Assembly: GCA_035296325.1 (NCBI GenBank) | Contig: DATHBD010000032.1 | Coordinates: 186,001-250,000 of the forward strand | Source: DATHBD01 sp035296325 | GTDB taxonomy: Bacteria; Actinomycetota; Actinomycetes; Mycobacteriales; Micromonosporaceae | DNA length: 64,000 bases | Direction: 5' to 3' | Part shown: positions 1-8,362 of the stretch, piece by piece | Layout of the letters: the number at the start of each line of letters is the position of its first letter | Numbering within the stretch: position 1 is the stretch's first letter | The notes under the pieces: model-generated | What the model saw: only the letters and a program-made list of their open reading frames with translations | Told to the model about the DNA's origin: nothing | The model's database searches: none | Made by a program: the position numbers and the translations under genes

Positions 1-174
1 TGACCTGCGCGGCCAGGAGTGAGCGGGAGATGCCGACCGGCTGCGTGCCCCGTCCCCCTTTGGGCGGTTTACCGGCCGTCGCACAACCTGTCCGGTCCGG
101 CGGGGTCGCTGAGTCTTTAAGTGTTCTGTACAGGTTCTCCCAGGACCATCTCACGGATGTGGGGGTAGGGGAAA
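1..174. other. left-edge non-coding stretch
   Basis: No convincing gene is visible. The window starts abruptly, so this may be the tail of a neighbouring intergenic region. A purine-rich stretch just before position 175 can serve as the ribosome binding site of the small protein that follows. Confidence 0.4.
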
Positions 175-495
175 GTGGTCGGTGTTGACCAGCCCGAACC
201 GTCGAATGTTGTGGACCGGCTGCTGTGGCGTGACGCGCAGGAGATCCTGAGCCGGCACTCCGGGGCCGGGCCGGACGGACTCTGTCGGTGGTGCACCCGC
301 CCGTGGCCGTGCGATCCGCACCGACTCGCGGAGCGCGCCGACGCGGCGTCCCGGCAACCATGGAACGAGGCGTGGACCGCCCGGCACGATCTGTACAGCC
401 TGCGTGCGGTGCCGACCTGGCGGATCGACATCGGACGCGGTCGTTCCCGGGGCGGCTGGCACCGCGCTGGCAACAACCGGGGCATCTTCGCCTAG
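175..495 (+). CDS. small Cys/Trp-rich conserved hypothetical protein
   Basis: A 106-residue protein with a GTG start behind a GGTAGGGGA ribosome-binding-like stretch. The middle carries a compact cysteine cluster, LCRWCTRPWPC (about residues 36-46), which could bind a metal or be redox active. The C-terminal third is Arg/Trp rich. I recognise the C-x-x-C...WPC pattern from small actinobacterial hypothetical proteins but know of no function. There is no signal peptide or membrane segment. It stands alone and is followed by an inverted repeat that may terminate it. Opposite-strand frames over the same bases look like shadows. Confidence 0.6.
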   Translation: MVGVDQPEPSNVVDRLLWRDAQEILSRHSGAGPDGLCRWCTRPWPCDPHRLAERADAASRQPWNEAWTARHDLYSLRAVPTWRIDIGRGRSRGGWHRAGNNRGIFA

Positions 496-513
496 CTGAA
501 ATGACCTGACACC

Positions 514-554
514 GGCGTGTCGTTGGCGCCCCCGCAAACGCTCGACGACACGCC
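514..554 (+). terminator. inverted repeat, candidate terminator
   Basis: A perfect 9-bp inverted repeat, GGCGTGTCG at 514-522 and CGACACGCC at 546-554, lies 19 bp after the stop of the small gene. There is no T tract, as is common for high-GC actinobacterial terminators. Confidence 0.45.
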
Positions 555-645
555 CCACACCCGCCCGGAACGGCCGCCGGCATGCCTCCGCCGGCGCCGA
601 CGCCTACGGCCAGGCGTCCTCCCTCAGGGATCGGGCGGGTATCAG

Positions 646-702
646 GGGCGAGGACACGCGATCTGGGATCCCCCGCAAGATCGAGATCGCGTGTCCTCGC
701 CC
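646..702. repeat. long perfect inverted repeat, 19-bp arms
   Basis: GGGCGAGGACACGCGATCT at 646-664 is repeated as its exact reverse complement at 684-702, around a 19-nt centre. It is immediately followed by a 13-bp tandem repeat. It could be a very stable RNA hairpin, a protein-binding cruciform or a small non-autonomous element. Confidence 0.85.
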
Positions 703-741
703 TGCTGTCATGCCGTGCTGTCATGCCGTGCTGTCATGCCC
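703..741. repeat. 13-bp tandem repeat, three copies
   Basis: Unit TGCTGTCATGCCG, three head-to-tail copies; the last differs at its final base. Confidence 0.9.
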
Positions 742-899
742 GTGCGCCAGCCGGTGGCGGAGCTTTCCCCCGCCGGGAATGATCGTGGGCGGTGTACCGG
801 AGTGCGGCTTTCCGCGGCTGAGATACGACACCGCAAAACGTATTGGCCATACCATTCTTGGCATTCCGCACTAGCCGGGCCGGTCAGGTATTCGGCCCC

Positions 900-946
900 T
901 CCATAACGGACCAAATGGCCGCCGGCATGTGCCATTCCGTTATGGA
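900..946. repeat. inverted repeat upstream of the vWA-domain gene
   Basis: TCCATAACGGA (900-910) pairs perfectly with TCCGTTATGGA (936-946), and the stem continues with ATGGC/GCCAT (915-919/931-935) after a 4-nt bulge. It lies 125 bp before the next start codon, so it may be an operator or an RNA hairpin. Confidence 0.7.
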
Positions 947-1071
947 CGATCATCGCGGACCGACGTTATGTTTCAGGGAGCCGCGAGGCCGCGTTTGGTT
1001 GGCGGTGCGGGGAATCAGGTCAAACCCGACCGGCAACTGGGGACGTGGCGCAGTGCAACGAACGGACGACT

Positions 1072-2721
1072 ATGAGTAGGCATCGCTCCCGGAATGGCGC
1101 CTCCTCGTCATTTCCCGCGTTGGTTCTCGGCAGTGTCGCGGTGCTGGTGATCGCACTCGTTTTCGCCGTGACCGCGTACAGCCGACGCGGCGTCGAAGCG
1201 GCGGCCCCACCCACCCCTGAGGTCAATTCCTGCGCCACGACGGTACGGGTGGTGACGGCGGCGTCGTTCGAACCGGTGCTGCAGGCCATGGCGTCGGAGC
1301 TGGCCGACGGGGAAGGCTGCCTTCGCGCTGAGGTCACCGTTGCCGACGGTCGCGCCGCGGCTGAGCGGGTGATGGCCACCGACGCCGACGTGTGGATCCC
1401 GGATGACGCATCGTGGCCGGGCACCGGCGCCCCGGCGAAGCTCGCGCCCAAGGAGACCCTGAACTCGGGCACGGTGCTCGCCACCAGCCCGTTGTTCATG
1501 GTGACCGACCGGTCGACCGCGGATCGGGTGCGCAAGGACGGCGGGTCGTGGCTCGCCCTGGCCAGGTTGGTCAATTCCGACTCGGGCGTACGGCTGGCGC
1601 TGCGTGACCCGGCCGGCTCCGGCGACGGCATGGTAGCCGCGGGCGCGGTCGGTGAGGGCGTGTGGCTGGCCGAAGGCATGGACGCGTCCTCCCTCGCGCT
1701 GAGCAATGCGATCTCGAGGACCCGCACCGTCAAGGGGACTGGGCCCGCGCTGCCGGAGCGCGCCGGCGAGGTGGGACTTGTCCCGGAGTACGCGCTGCTG
1801 CGGAAGATGCCGGACGATGCGGCATTCCTCGCCGGAACGGACGGCGCCGCGCTGCTTCGCTACACATGGTTGCCCACCGCCGCGGCCGCCGCCGACGCCC
1901 GGCGGGCCGAGCAGCTGCGCCGGCTGCTTGCCGCGTTGCGCGGCAGCGCCGCCGAGAAGGCACTGGCCGCAGCGCACCTTCGTGGACCCGACGCGAAGCC
2001 GCTGGCGGACGCTGCCGCGGGCCGGCTGCCCACGCTCGCTCCGAAGCCGTTCGGTGTGATGAGCGGGCACAAGGTTGATCACGTGTTCACCACCTGGTAC
2101 GCCGAGGACCGGCAGGTCAGCCTGCTCATGTTCATCGACGTGAGTGGCTCGATGAAGGACCCGGCGGCCGGGACCACGAAGCCCGTCGTCGACCTGGTCC
2201 GGGACGGGTGCCGCTCGGTGGAGAAGTTGCTCCCGGACCAGGCCCGGCTCGGGCTGTACGAGTTCGGCAACGACCTGGCGCCGCCCGCCGACTACCGGGC
2301 GGTCCTACCCCCCGCGCCACTCGACGCTGGGCACCGGAGCGCCTGGAACACCGCGGTGGACTCCCTCGCCGCCCAGCGCACCGGCACCGCGCTCTACGAC
2401 ACCATCCTCGGGGCGTACCTCACCGCGCGGGACAACTACCAGCCCGGCGTACCCAATCATGTGTTCGTCTTCACCGACGGGCGCAACGAGGATGCCCCGG
2501 GCTCCATCACGATCGAGCAGATGAGCGAGCGGCTCGCCGCGGCGAAGGACCCGAAGCGCCCGGTGGAGCTGAGCGTGGTGGCGTACGCGCAGAAAGCGGA
2601 GGCGGACGCGCTCAAGGCGGCCGTCAAGCCGGTGAACGGGTACGTCGACGCGCCGCAGACGCCGGCCGAGGTGGGTGCCGTCTTCATCCACACCGCGGCC
2701 GGCGGCGTCCATGGAAACTGA
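1072..2721 (+). CDS. substrate-binding-domain / vWA-domain membrane-anchored protein
   Basis: A 549-residue protein. A single hydrophobic segment near the N terminus (about residues 13-35) should anchor it with the bulk outside the cell. Residues about 45-320 resemble a type 2 extracellular solute-binding domain. Residues about 350-545 form a von Willebrand factor A domain with a DVSGSM metal-binding (MIDAS) motif, its Asp at residue 356. In this family the binding domain probably presents a ligand and the vWA domain a metal-dependent protein contact; the actual ligand is unknown. I chose the ATG at 1072 because it starts just before the basic stretch and membrane segment; a GTG at 1045 is in frame. 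Confidence 0.8.
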   Translation: MSRHRSRNGASSSFPALVLGSVAVLVIALVFAVTAYSRRGVEAAAPPTPEVNSCATTVRVVTAASFEPVLQAMASELADGEGCLRAEVTVADGRAAAERVMATDADVWIPDDASWPGTGAPAKLAPKETLNSGTVLATSPLFMVTDRSTADRVRKDGGSWLALARLVNSDSGVRLALRDPAGSGDGMVAAGAVGEGVWLAEGMDASSLALSNAISRTRTVKGTGPALPERAGEVGLVPEYALLRKMPDDAAFLAGTDGAALLRYTWLPTAAAAADARRAEQLRRLLAALRGSAAEKALAAAHLRGPDAKPLADAAAGRLPTLAPKPFGVMSGHKVDHVFTTWYAEDRQVSLLMFIDVSGSMKDPAAGTTKPVVDLVRDGCRSVEKLLPDQARLGLYEFGNDLAPPADYRAVLPPAPLDAGHRSAWNTAVDSLAAQRTGTALYDTILGAYLTARDNYQPGVPNHVFVFTDGRNEDAPGSITIEQMSERLAAAKDPKRPVELSVVAYAQKAEADALKAAVKPVNGYVDAPQTPAEVGAVFIHTAAGGVHGN

Positions 2722-2730
2722 CCTACCGCG

Positions 2731-2931
2731 TCATCGCACGTCGCGAGCGGGGTGGTCAACCACCGTCACGAAATCACCCTGGTCGAGAACCCGCCGGGTG
2801 TCGCCCACCAGCACCTCGAGGCGTCCACGCAGGACGCAGAACGCCTCATCGGATCGGTGGTGCACGTGCGGTGGGGCCTGGTCACCGGGGTAGTGCTCCA
2901 GGTCCCATCGCCGGATCACGAAGTCGGTCAT
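2731..2931 (-). pseudogene. truncated cupin-domain protein
   Basis: The 66-residue frame begins MTDFVIRRWDLEHYPGDQ and contains the cupin motif 1 histidines (PHVHHRSDEAF). Cupins of this type normally run to about 100-110 residues, and the expected Pro-Ala-Gly-x-x-His second motif should follow GDFVTV. Here the frame changes character to VDHPARDVR and stops 10 bp from the 3' end of the convergent vWA gene. It is probably the 5' remnant of a deleted gene. Its ATG overlaps the msrA stop (ATGA, 2928-2931), so it is still likely translated by coupling. Confidence 0.65.
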
Positions 2932-3572
2932 GCAACGCCAACTGGGCAGGTCATGCCGTTTGGACCGTGGGTGCAGTAGCCGCCGGGGTTCTTGTGCAGA
3001 TACTGCTGGTGGTAGTCCTCGGCGTAGTAGTACTCGCCTGCCGGGCGGATTTCGGTGGTGATCCCGCCCAGGCCGGCCTGCCGGACCACGGGTGCGAACG
3101 CGTCCCGGGACGCCTCGGCGACGGCCAGCTGGTCTGCCGTGGTGGTGTAGATCGCGGAACGGTACTGGGTGCCGATGTCGTTGCCCTGGCGCATGCCCTG
3201 CGTCGGATCGTGGTTCTCCCAGAAGACCTTGAGCAGATCCTCGTACGAGACCTCGGCCGGGTCGTACACCACCTGCACGGCCTCGGTGTGCCCGGTCAGG
3301 CCGGAGCACGTCTCCTCGTACGTCGGGTTCGGCGTGATACCGCCGGCGTAGCCGACCGAGGTCGAGTACACCCCCGGCAGCCGCCAGAACAGGCGCTCGG
3401 CGCCCCAGAAGCAGCCGAGGCCGAAGATCGCCACCTGGTGCCCGGGGGGCCACGGGCCGGCCAGCGGCGTACCGAGGACGGCGTGCCGCGCCGGGACCGG
3501 GATCGGCCGGTCGCGGCCGGGCAGAGCCGTGTCGGCGGTGGGGAGGTCGGAATTGCGACGACGCAGGAACAC
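2928..3572 (-). CDS. msrA: peptide-methionine (S)-S-oxide reductase MsrA
   Basis: A 214-residue cytosolic enzyme that reduces methionine-S-sulfoxide in damaged proteins. The catalytic GCFWG motif has its Cys at residue 54. Further family motifs are GYAGG, GHTEAV and the QYRSAIY block. Two C-terminal cysteines (200 and 209, in GGYCTHG and MTCPV) are placed to act as resolving or recycling residues. The GTG start at 3572 has a GAGGAG ribosome binding site seven bases upstream, and an N-terminal extension of about 45 residues precedes the core, as in other actinobacterial MsrA proteins. The truncated cupin frame follows with a 4-nt overlap. Confidence 0.95.
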   Translation of the reverse strand: MFLRRRNSDLPTADTALPGRDRPIPVPARHAVLGTPLAGPWPPGHQVAIFGLGCFWGAERLFWRLPGVYSTSVGYAGGITPNPTYEETCSGLTGHTEAVQVVYDPAEVSYEDLLKVFWENHDPTQGMRQGNDIGTQYRSAIYTTTADQLAVAEASRDAFAPVVRQAGLGGITTEIRPAGEYYYAEDYHQQYLHKNPGGYCTHGPNGMTCPVGVA

Positions 3573-3934
3573 GGGGAACTCCTCTGATGGGTGCCGTACC
3601 CATAACGCCGGAGGCCGGCAAAGCATGCCCGGCAACGCGCCACCCGTATTTGCGTGGTGCGGCGGCCCGCCGGTGGCGTGCCCCCCGCGCGTAGCGTGCC
3701 CCCGCGCGTCGGCCCCGCGCGTCGCATCTTGCCGGCCCTCGCCCGCACCCGCGCCGGTACCGACGATCGCGCCAGGCCGGGGTGAGCGCACCAAGGCCAA
3801 CCCGTCACCGGACGACACGCCGATGCGACACGCCGGAGCCCTCGCCGACATGCGAGCTACGAACCGTATTCGGGGGCGGTTAGGTGCTTAGGCCGCATGT
3901 CAGCGGCGCGGGCCCTGTCAGCGGGGGCGCTGGC
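3573..3934. other. intergenic region without a recognisable gene
   Basis: Between the start of msrA and the end of the HIT gene I see no credible coding frame. Around 3677-3725 there are three loose copies of a GCGTGCCCCCGCGCGTC-like unit. The msrA promoter should lie here but no clear boxes stand out. Confidence 0.5.
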
Positions 3935-4378
3935 TCACCGCGGCGCGGCGGGCACCGGGTCGGCGGGTGGCAGCGCAGCCGCGATCCGGGCCGCGTACGC
4001 CCTGGCCTCGTCGTCGGAGTCGTACCGGTGCCTGGGCCAGAAGAACCCGCGCAGGCCGTCGCCCTTCGTCCGAGGCACGACGTGGCAGTGCAGGTGGGGC
4101 ACGGACTGGGAGACGATGTTGTTCATCGCGACGAATGTGCCACCGCTGCCCAGCCCGGTCTGCACCGCGACGGCGACCCGCTGGACCGCGGCGAAGAACG
4201 GCCCGACGGCCGGCACCGGCAGGTCGACGAGCGTGCCGACGTGCGTGCGTGGCACCGCCAGGACGTGGCCCTTGAACACCGGCCGGATGTCGAGGAACGC
4301 CACCACATCGGGCTCGTCGAGGACGGGGAAGCCCGGCGTGGCGCCGGCGGTGATGGCACAGAACAGGCAGTCGGTCAC
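3935..4378 (-). CDS. HIT family nucleotide hydrolase/transferase
   Basis: 147 residues. The histidine triad HLHCH (His95, His97, His99) is the nucleotide-binding and catalytic motif. An N-terminal CxxC (Cys4, Cys7) with His46 in RTH resembles the zinc site of bacterial HIT proteins. The family cleaves nucleoside phosphoramidates or adenylated compounds; the physiological substrate cannot be read from the sequence. GTG start. Divergent from metB across about 120 bp. Confidence 0.9.
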   Translation of the reverse strand: MTDCLFCAITAGATPGFPVLDEPDVVAFLDIRPVFKGHVLAVPRTHVGTLVDLPVPAVGPFFAAVQRVAVAVQTGLGSGGTFVAMNNIVSQSVPHLHCHVVPRTKGDGLRGFFWPRHRYDSDDEARAYAARIAAALPPADPVPAAPR

Positions 4379-4502
4379 CGCCTCACGGTAGCGGCGTGTG
4401 GCGGCACACCAGCGGAGACGGGCGGCGGCGCGGGGCGTAACGGGAGCGGCGCGCCGACCGGGGTGATGGGCCGGTTCGGGTCGGGAGGGCTAGCCTCGGG
4501 CC

Positions 4503-5642
4503 ATGAGCTTCGGGTTCGAGACCCTCGCGATCCACGCCGGCCAGGCGCCCGACGAGCGGACCGGCGCGGTGGTGCCACCGATCTACCAGACGTCGACGTA
4601 CGCGCAAGACGCGGTGGGTGCGCCGCGGTTGGGGTACGAGTACAGCCGGACCGCCAACCCGACCCGCGACGCGCTGCAGGAGTGCCTGGCCGCGCTGGAG
4701 TCCGGGCGGCAGGCGCTGACCTTCGCCTCCGGGCTCGCCGCCGAGGACACCCTGTTGCGGGCGCTGTGCCAGCCGGGGGACCACGTGCTCGTCCCGGACG
4801 ACGCCTACGGCGGGACGTACCGGCTCTTCGACAAGGTGGCGCAGCGCTGGGGCCTGACCTTCACGCCGGTGCACATGTCCGACGTGGACGCGGTGCGGGC
4901 GGCGTGCACCGAGCGGACCCGGATGGTGTGGGTGGAGACCCCGACGAACCCGCTGCTCGGCATCGCCGACATCGCCACGCTGGCGCAGGCCACCCACGAG
5001 AAGCGGGCGCTGCTGGTGGTGGACAACACGTTCGCCTCGCCCTACCTGCAGCAGCCGCTGGTGCTCGGCGCGGACGTGGTGGTGCACTCCACGACGAAGT
5101 ACGTCGCCGGGCACTCCGATGTGGTGGGCGGGGCGCTGGTGCTGGCCGACGACGGGCTCGCGGACGAGTTGGCGTACCACCAGAACGCGATGGGCGCGAT
5201 CAACGGCCCGTTCGACGCCTGGCTGACCCTCCGCGGGCTGCGCACACTCGGCGTGCGGATGGACCGGCACTGCGACAACGCCGAGCGGATCGCCGAGTAC
5301 CTGTCCCGCCACCGCGCGGTCCGCACCGTGCTCTACCCGGGCCTGCCGGAGCACCCCGGCCACGACACTGCCGCGAAGCAGATGCGCCGCTTCGGCGGTA
5401 TGATCAGCTTCCGGGTCGCCGGTGGCGAGGGGGCCGCGGTCGAGGTCTGCAACCGCGCGAAGCTGTTCGTGCTGGGGGAGTCCCTCGGCGGCGTCGAGTC
5501 GTTGATCGAGCACCCGGGAAGGATGACTCACGCGAGCGCCGCCGGTTCCCCGCTGGAGGTTCCGGCCGACCTCGTGCGTCTGTCCGTCGGCATCGAGACC
5601 GTCGAGGATCTCCTCGCGGACCTGGAGCAGGCGCTGGGCTGA
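4503..5642 (+). CDS. metB: cystathionine gamma-synthase/gamma-lyase (PLP-dependent)
   Basis: 379 residues, type I PLP enzyme of the Cys/Met metabolism family. Visible motifs: YEYSRTANPTR near the N terminus, SGLAA, the VVDNTFASPY strand with the Asp that contacts the PLP ring, and HSTTKYVAGHSD with Lys199 as the Schiff-base residue. It either joins O-acetyl- or O-succinyl-homoserine to cysteine or cleaves cystathionine; sequence alone does not separate the two. In mycobacteria metB sits next to greA and mca, which also follow here, supporting the metB name. Confidence 0.85.
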   Translation: MSFGFETLAIHAGQAPDERTGAVVPPIYQTSTYAQDAVGAPRLGYEYSRTANPTRDALQECLAALESGRQALTFASGLAAEDTLLRALCQPGDHVLVPDDAYGGTYRLFDKVAQRWGLTFTPVHMSDVDAVRAACTERTRMVWVETPTNPLLGIADIATLAQATHEKRALLVVDNTFASPYLQQPLVLGADVVVHSTTKYVAGHSDVVGGALVLADDGLADELAYHQNAMGAINGPFDAWLTLRGLRTLGVRMDRHCDNAERIAEYLSRHRAVRTVLYPGLPEHPGHDTAAKQMRRFGGMISFRVAGGEGAAVEVCNRAKLFVLGESLGGVESLIEHPGRMTHASAAGSPLEVPADLVRLSVGIETVEDLLADLEQALG

Positions 5643-5690
5643 CGGTGAGTCGTTGAGACATTCAGGTACCCCTTGCCTGGAGGCGTCTGC

Positions 5691-7094
5691 ATGCTGCACC
5701 GGACCACCACATGGATAGGCGCGTCGGCGAAGGAGATCGCCCGGGCGGTGCGGCGTGGTGACACGTCCGCGGCCGCAGCGGTCGCTGATCACCTGGACGG
5801 CATCGGGTCCTACGACCGGGTGTTGAGCGCCTTCCGGGTGGTCCGCACCGGTGAGGCGCTCGCCGAGGCGGACATCGTCGACGATCAGCCCGAGTTGGGC
5901 AGCCTGGCGCTCGCCGGCGTGCCGATCGCGGTCAAGGAGAACACTGCCGTCGCCGGCCTGCCGACCTGGAACGGCTCGGCAGCGGCCCGGGCGCCGGTCG
6001 CGGACCGCGACCACGAGGTGGTACGGCGACTGCGCGGCGCGGGCGCGATCGTGGTCGGCGTCACCCGGATGCCGGAACTCGGCCTGTGGGCGGTCACCGA
6101 CGACGAATCGGGCGTGACCCGCAACCCCTGGCGCACCGACCACTCGCCCGGCGGTTCCTCCGGCGGGTCGGCGGCGGCGGTCGCGGCCGGGCTCGTGCCG
6201 CTCGCCCACGCCAACGACGGCTTGGGCTCGGTGCGGATCCCGGCGGCCTGCTGCGGCCTGGTCGGCTTCAAACCGGGTCGCGGCGTGCTGCCGGTCGGGC
6301 TGGGCGCCAACGACTGGTTCGGCCTCACCGAGCACGGGCTCCTGGCCACCACGGTGGCCGACGCGACGGTCGGCTTCGCGGTGCTCGCCGGGCGCACGCC
6401 GACACCGCTTGCGCGGGTGGCGCCGCTGCGGGTCGGCATCTCGCTGCGTTCGCCGGTCGCCGGCACCGTGCCCGACGCCGACGCCCGGCGGGCGGCGGTC
6501 GACACCGCGCGGCGGCTGGTCGGTGCGGGGCACGACGCGGTCGGCGCGGAACCGGTGTATCCCAGGCAACTCGCGGCACGCGGCACGGCCACCTGGTTCG
6601 CCGGCGCGTACCTCGACGCACAGCACGCCGGCCTGGACGTCGCGGCGCTGCAGCCCCGGACCCGACGGCACATCGAACTCGGCCGGTCGGCGATGCGGCG
6701 TGGCCTGGTCCGCGACAGTGACCGGGCCGCTTGGCGGGAGCGTTGCGAGACCTGGTTCGCGGATCGGCGGATCGACGTACTGATCACGCCGGCACTGGCC
6801 GGTCCGCCGCCGCGCGCGGATGCCTGGGCGGCGCGGTCCTGGGCGGCCAACATGCTGGCCAGCGTGCGGTTCGCGCCGTACAGCGCGCCGTGGAACCTGG
6901 CCGGTTTCCCGGCCGTCGTCGTGCCGGCCGGGGTGCGCGCCGACGGGCTGCCCAACGCCGTACAGCTGGTCGGGCCGCCCGGTTCGGAGCTGCGCCTGCT
7001 CGCGGTCGCGGCCGAGTTGGAGCAGCTCGCGCCGTGGCGGCGGCACGCCCCGGGTTGGCCGCGCACCGGCCAGCGCCGGGTGCGAACCTGGTGA
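5691..7094 (+). CDS. amidase signature family enzyme
   Basis: 467 residues. The Ser-cisSer-Lys triad is complete: Lys82 (IAVKENT), Ser156 (PGGSSGGSAA) and Ser180 (DGLGSVRIPA), with spacings matching the family. The protein should hydrolyse a carboxamide; its substrate is unknown. I start at ATG 5691 because GGAGG lies seven bases upstream; a TTG at 5673 is in frame but lacks a site. Not gatA: there is no gatB or gatC nearby. The stop is one base before the ilvA start, so the two are probably one transcript. Confidence 0.85.
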   Translation: MLHRTTTWIGASAKEIARAVRRGDTSAAAAVADHLDGIGSYDRVLSAFRVVRTGEALAEADIVDDQPELGSLALAGVPIAVKENTAVAGLPTWNGSAAARAPVADRDHEVVRRLRGAGAIVVGVTRMPELGLWAVTDDESGVTRNPWRTDHSPGGSSGGSAAAVAAGLVPLAHANDGLGSVRIPAACCGLVGFKPGRGVLPVGLGANDWFGLTEHGLLATTVADATVGFAVLAGRTPTPLARVAPLRVGISLRSPVAGTVPDADARRAAVDTARRLVGAGHDAVGAEPVYPRQLAARGTATWFAGAYLDAQHAGLDVAALQPRTRRHIELGRSAMRRGLVRDSDRAAWRERCETWFADRRIDVLITPALAGPPPRADAWAARSWAANMLASVRFAPYSAPWNLAGFPAVVVPAGVRADGLPNAVQLVGPPGSELRLLAVAAELEQLAPWRRHAPGWPRTGQRRVRTW

Positions 7095-7095
7095 G

Positions 7096-8322
7096 GTGAC
7101 CGCCGCATCCGAGTTCGTGACGCTCGCCGACATCGAAGCCGCCGGCAAGGTCCTTGCCGGCGTCGTCCGGCGTACGCCGCTGGAGCCCAGTCGGCCGCTG
7201 TCGCAACTCCTTGGCGGGCCGGCCTGGCTCAAGTGTGAAAACCTCCAGCGCGCCGGCTCGTTCAAGATCCGTGGCGCCTATCTGCGGATCTCCCGGTTGA
7301 GCGGGGCGGAGCGCGCCCGCGGCGTGGTGGCGGCGAGCGCCGGCAACCACGCGCAGGGCGTGGCGCTGGCCGCCGGGATGCTGGGCTGCTCGGCCACGGT
7401 GTTCATGCCGGAGGGGGCACCGCTGCCCAAGGTCATGGCAACCCGGGGGTACGGTGCCGAGGTCACCCTCGCCGGCGGCAACGTCGATGCCGCGCTCTGC
7501 GCCGCGGAGGAGTTCGCGGCGCGCACCGGCGCGATCATGATCCATCCGTTCGACCACCTCGATGTCATCGCCGGCCAGGGCACGATCGCGCTGGAGATCC
7601 TGGAGCAGCTGCCCGACGTGCGGACGATCGTCGTCGGGGTGGGCGGCGGCGGGCTGGTCTCCGGCATCGCGGTCGCCGCCAAGGCGTTACGCCCGGAGAT
7701 CCGGGTGGTGGGCGTCCAGGCAGCCGGCGCCGCCGCGTACCCGCTCTCGTTGTCGGCGGGGGCGCCGGTGCGGCTGGACGCCTACACCACGGTCGCCGAC
7801 GGGATCGCCGTGGGCCGGCCCGGCGACGTCACCTTCGCCCACGTTTCCAAGCTGGTTGATGACGTGGTCACGGTGACGGACGAGGAGATCTCCCGGGCGT
7901 TGCTGATGCTGCTGGAGCGCGGCAAGCTGGTCGTCGAGCCGGCCGGCGGGGTCGCCGTCGCCGCGCTGCTCGCCGGCGCCGTGGCGGTGGAGCCGCCGGT
8001 GGTGGCGGTGCTCTCCGGCGGCAACATCGATCCCATGCTGCTGGCCCGCGTGATCGAGTACGGTCTGGCCTCCGCCGGGCGGTACCTGACCTTCATCGTG
8101 CGCTGCGTCGACCGGCCGGGGCAGCTGGCCCGGCTGCTGGCCGAAATCGCGGAACTGGGCGCGAACGTCGTCGATGTCGAGCACCGCCGCAAGGAGCGCC
8201 GGCTGCGCCTGGGTGAGGTCGAGGTGGAACTGTCGGTGGAAACGCGCGGGCCGGACGAGTCCGAGCAGCTGGTCACACAGTTGCGCCGAAACGGCTACAC
8301 GATCGTGTTCGCGGCCCCGTAG
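7096..8322 (+). CDS. ilvA: threonine ammonia-lyase with C-terminal ACT domain
   Basis: 408 residues. Fold-type II PLP enzyme: Lys57 in GSFKIRGAY binds PLP, SAGNHAQG binds substrate carboxylate, and a GVGGGGLVSG loop holds the phosphate. A C-terminal ACT domain (about residues 330-408, YLTFIVRCVDRPGQLARLL) suggests allosteric control by an amino acid. It converts threonine to 2-oxobutanoate and ammonia, feeding isoleucine synthesis or catabolism. The medium length with one ACT domain fits the ACT-containing short form. GTG start at 7096, one base after the amidase stop; GTG 7117 is an alternative. Confidence 0.9.
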   Translation: MTAASEFVTLADIEAAGKVLAGVVRRTPLEPSRPLSQLLGGPAWLKCENLQRAGSFKIRGAYLRISRLSGAERARGVVAASAGNHAQGVALAAGMLGCSATVFMPEGAPLPKVMATRGYGAEVTLAGGNVDAALCAAEEFAARTGAIMIHPFDHLDVIAGQGTIALEILEQLPDVRTIVVGVGGGGLVSGIAVAAKALRPEIRVVGVQAAGAAAYPLSLSAGAPVRLDAYTTVADGIAVGRPGDVTFAHVSKLVDDVVTVTDEEISRALLMLLERGKLVVEPAGGVAVAALLAGAVAVEPPVVAVLSGGNIDPMLLARVIEYGLASAGRYLTFIVRCVDRPGQLARLLAEIAELGANVVDVEHRRKERRLRLGEVEVELSVETRGPDESEQLVTQLRRNGYTIVFAAP

Positions 8323-8339
8323 CGGCGCGGCCCCGTAGT

Positions 8340-8355
8340 GGCGCGGGCCCGCGCC
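8340..8355. terminator. GC palindrome between convergent ilvA and greA
   Basis: GGCGCGGGCCCGCGCC is a perfect 16-bp palindrome in the 40-bp gap between two convergent genes, so it may act as a bidirectional terminator. No T tract. Confidence 0.4.
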
Positions 8356-8362
8356 GGCGTCG

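Larger units (their letters stand above)
496..1071. other. 576-bp intergenic region rich in inverted and tandem repeats
   Basis: No supportable gene. It contains a candidate terminator (514-554), a long inverted repeat (646-702), a 13-bp tandem repeat (703-741) and an inverted repeat (900-946). The last 120 bp should hold the promoter of the vWA-domain gene. Confidence 0.6.

Noticed and set aside
3529..3891. A 120-residue frame upstream of msrA
   Set aside because: It overlaps the msrA start on the other strand and is built from GC-rich repeats; no ribosome binding site or motif.
4383..7265. A 960-residue open frame on the minus strand opposite metB and the amidase
   Set aside because: It is the antisense image of two clear enzyme genes; its product is Arg/Pro/Gly/His-rich with no domains, as expected from high-GC shadow frames.
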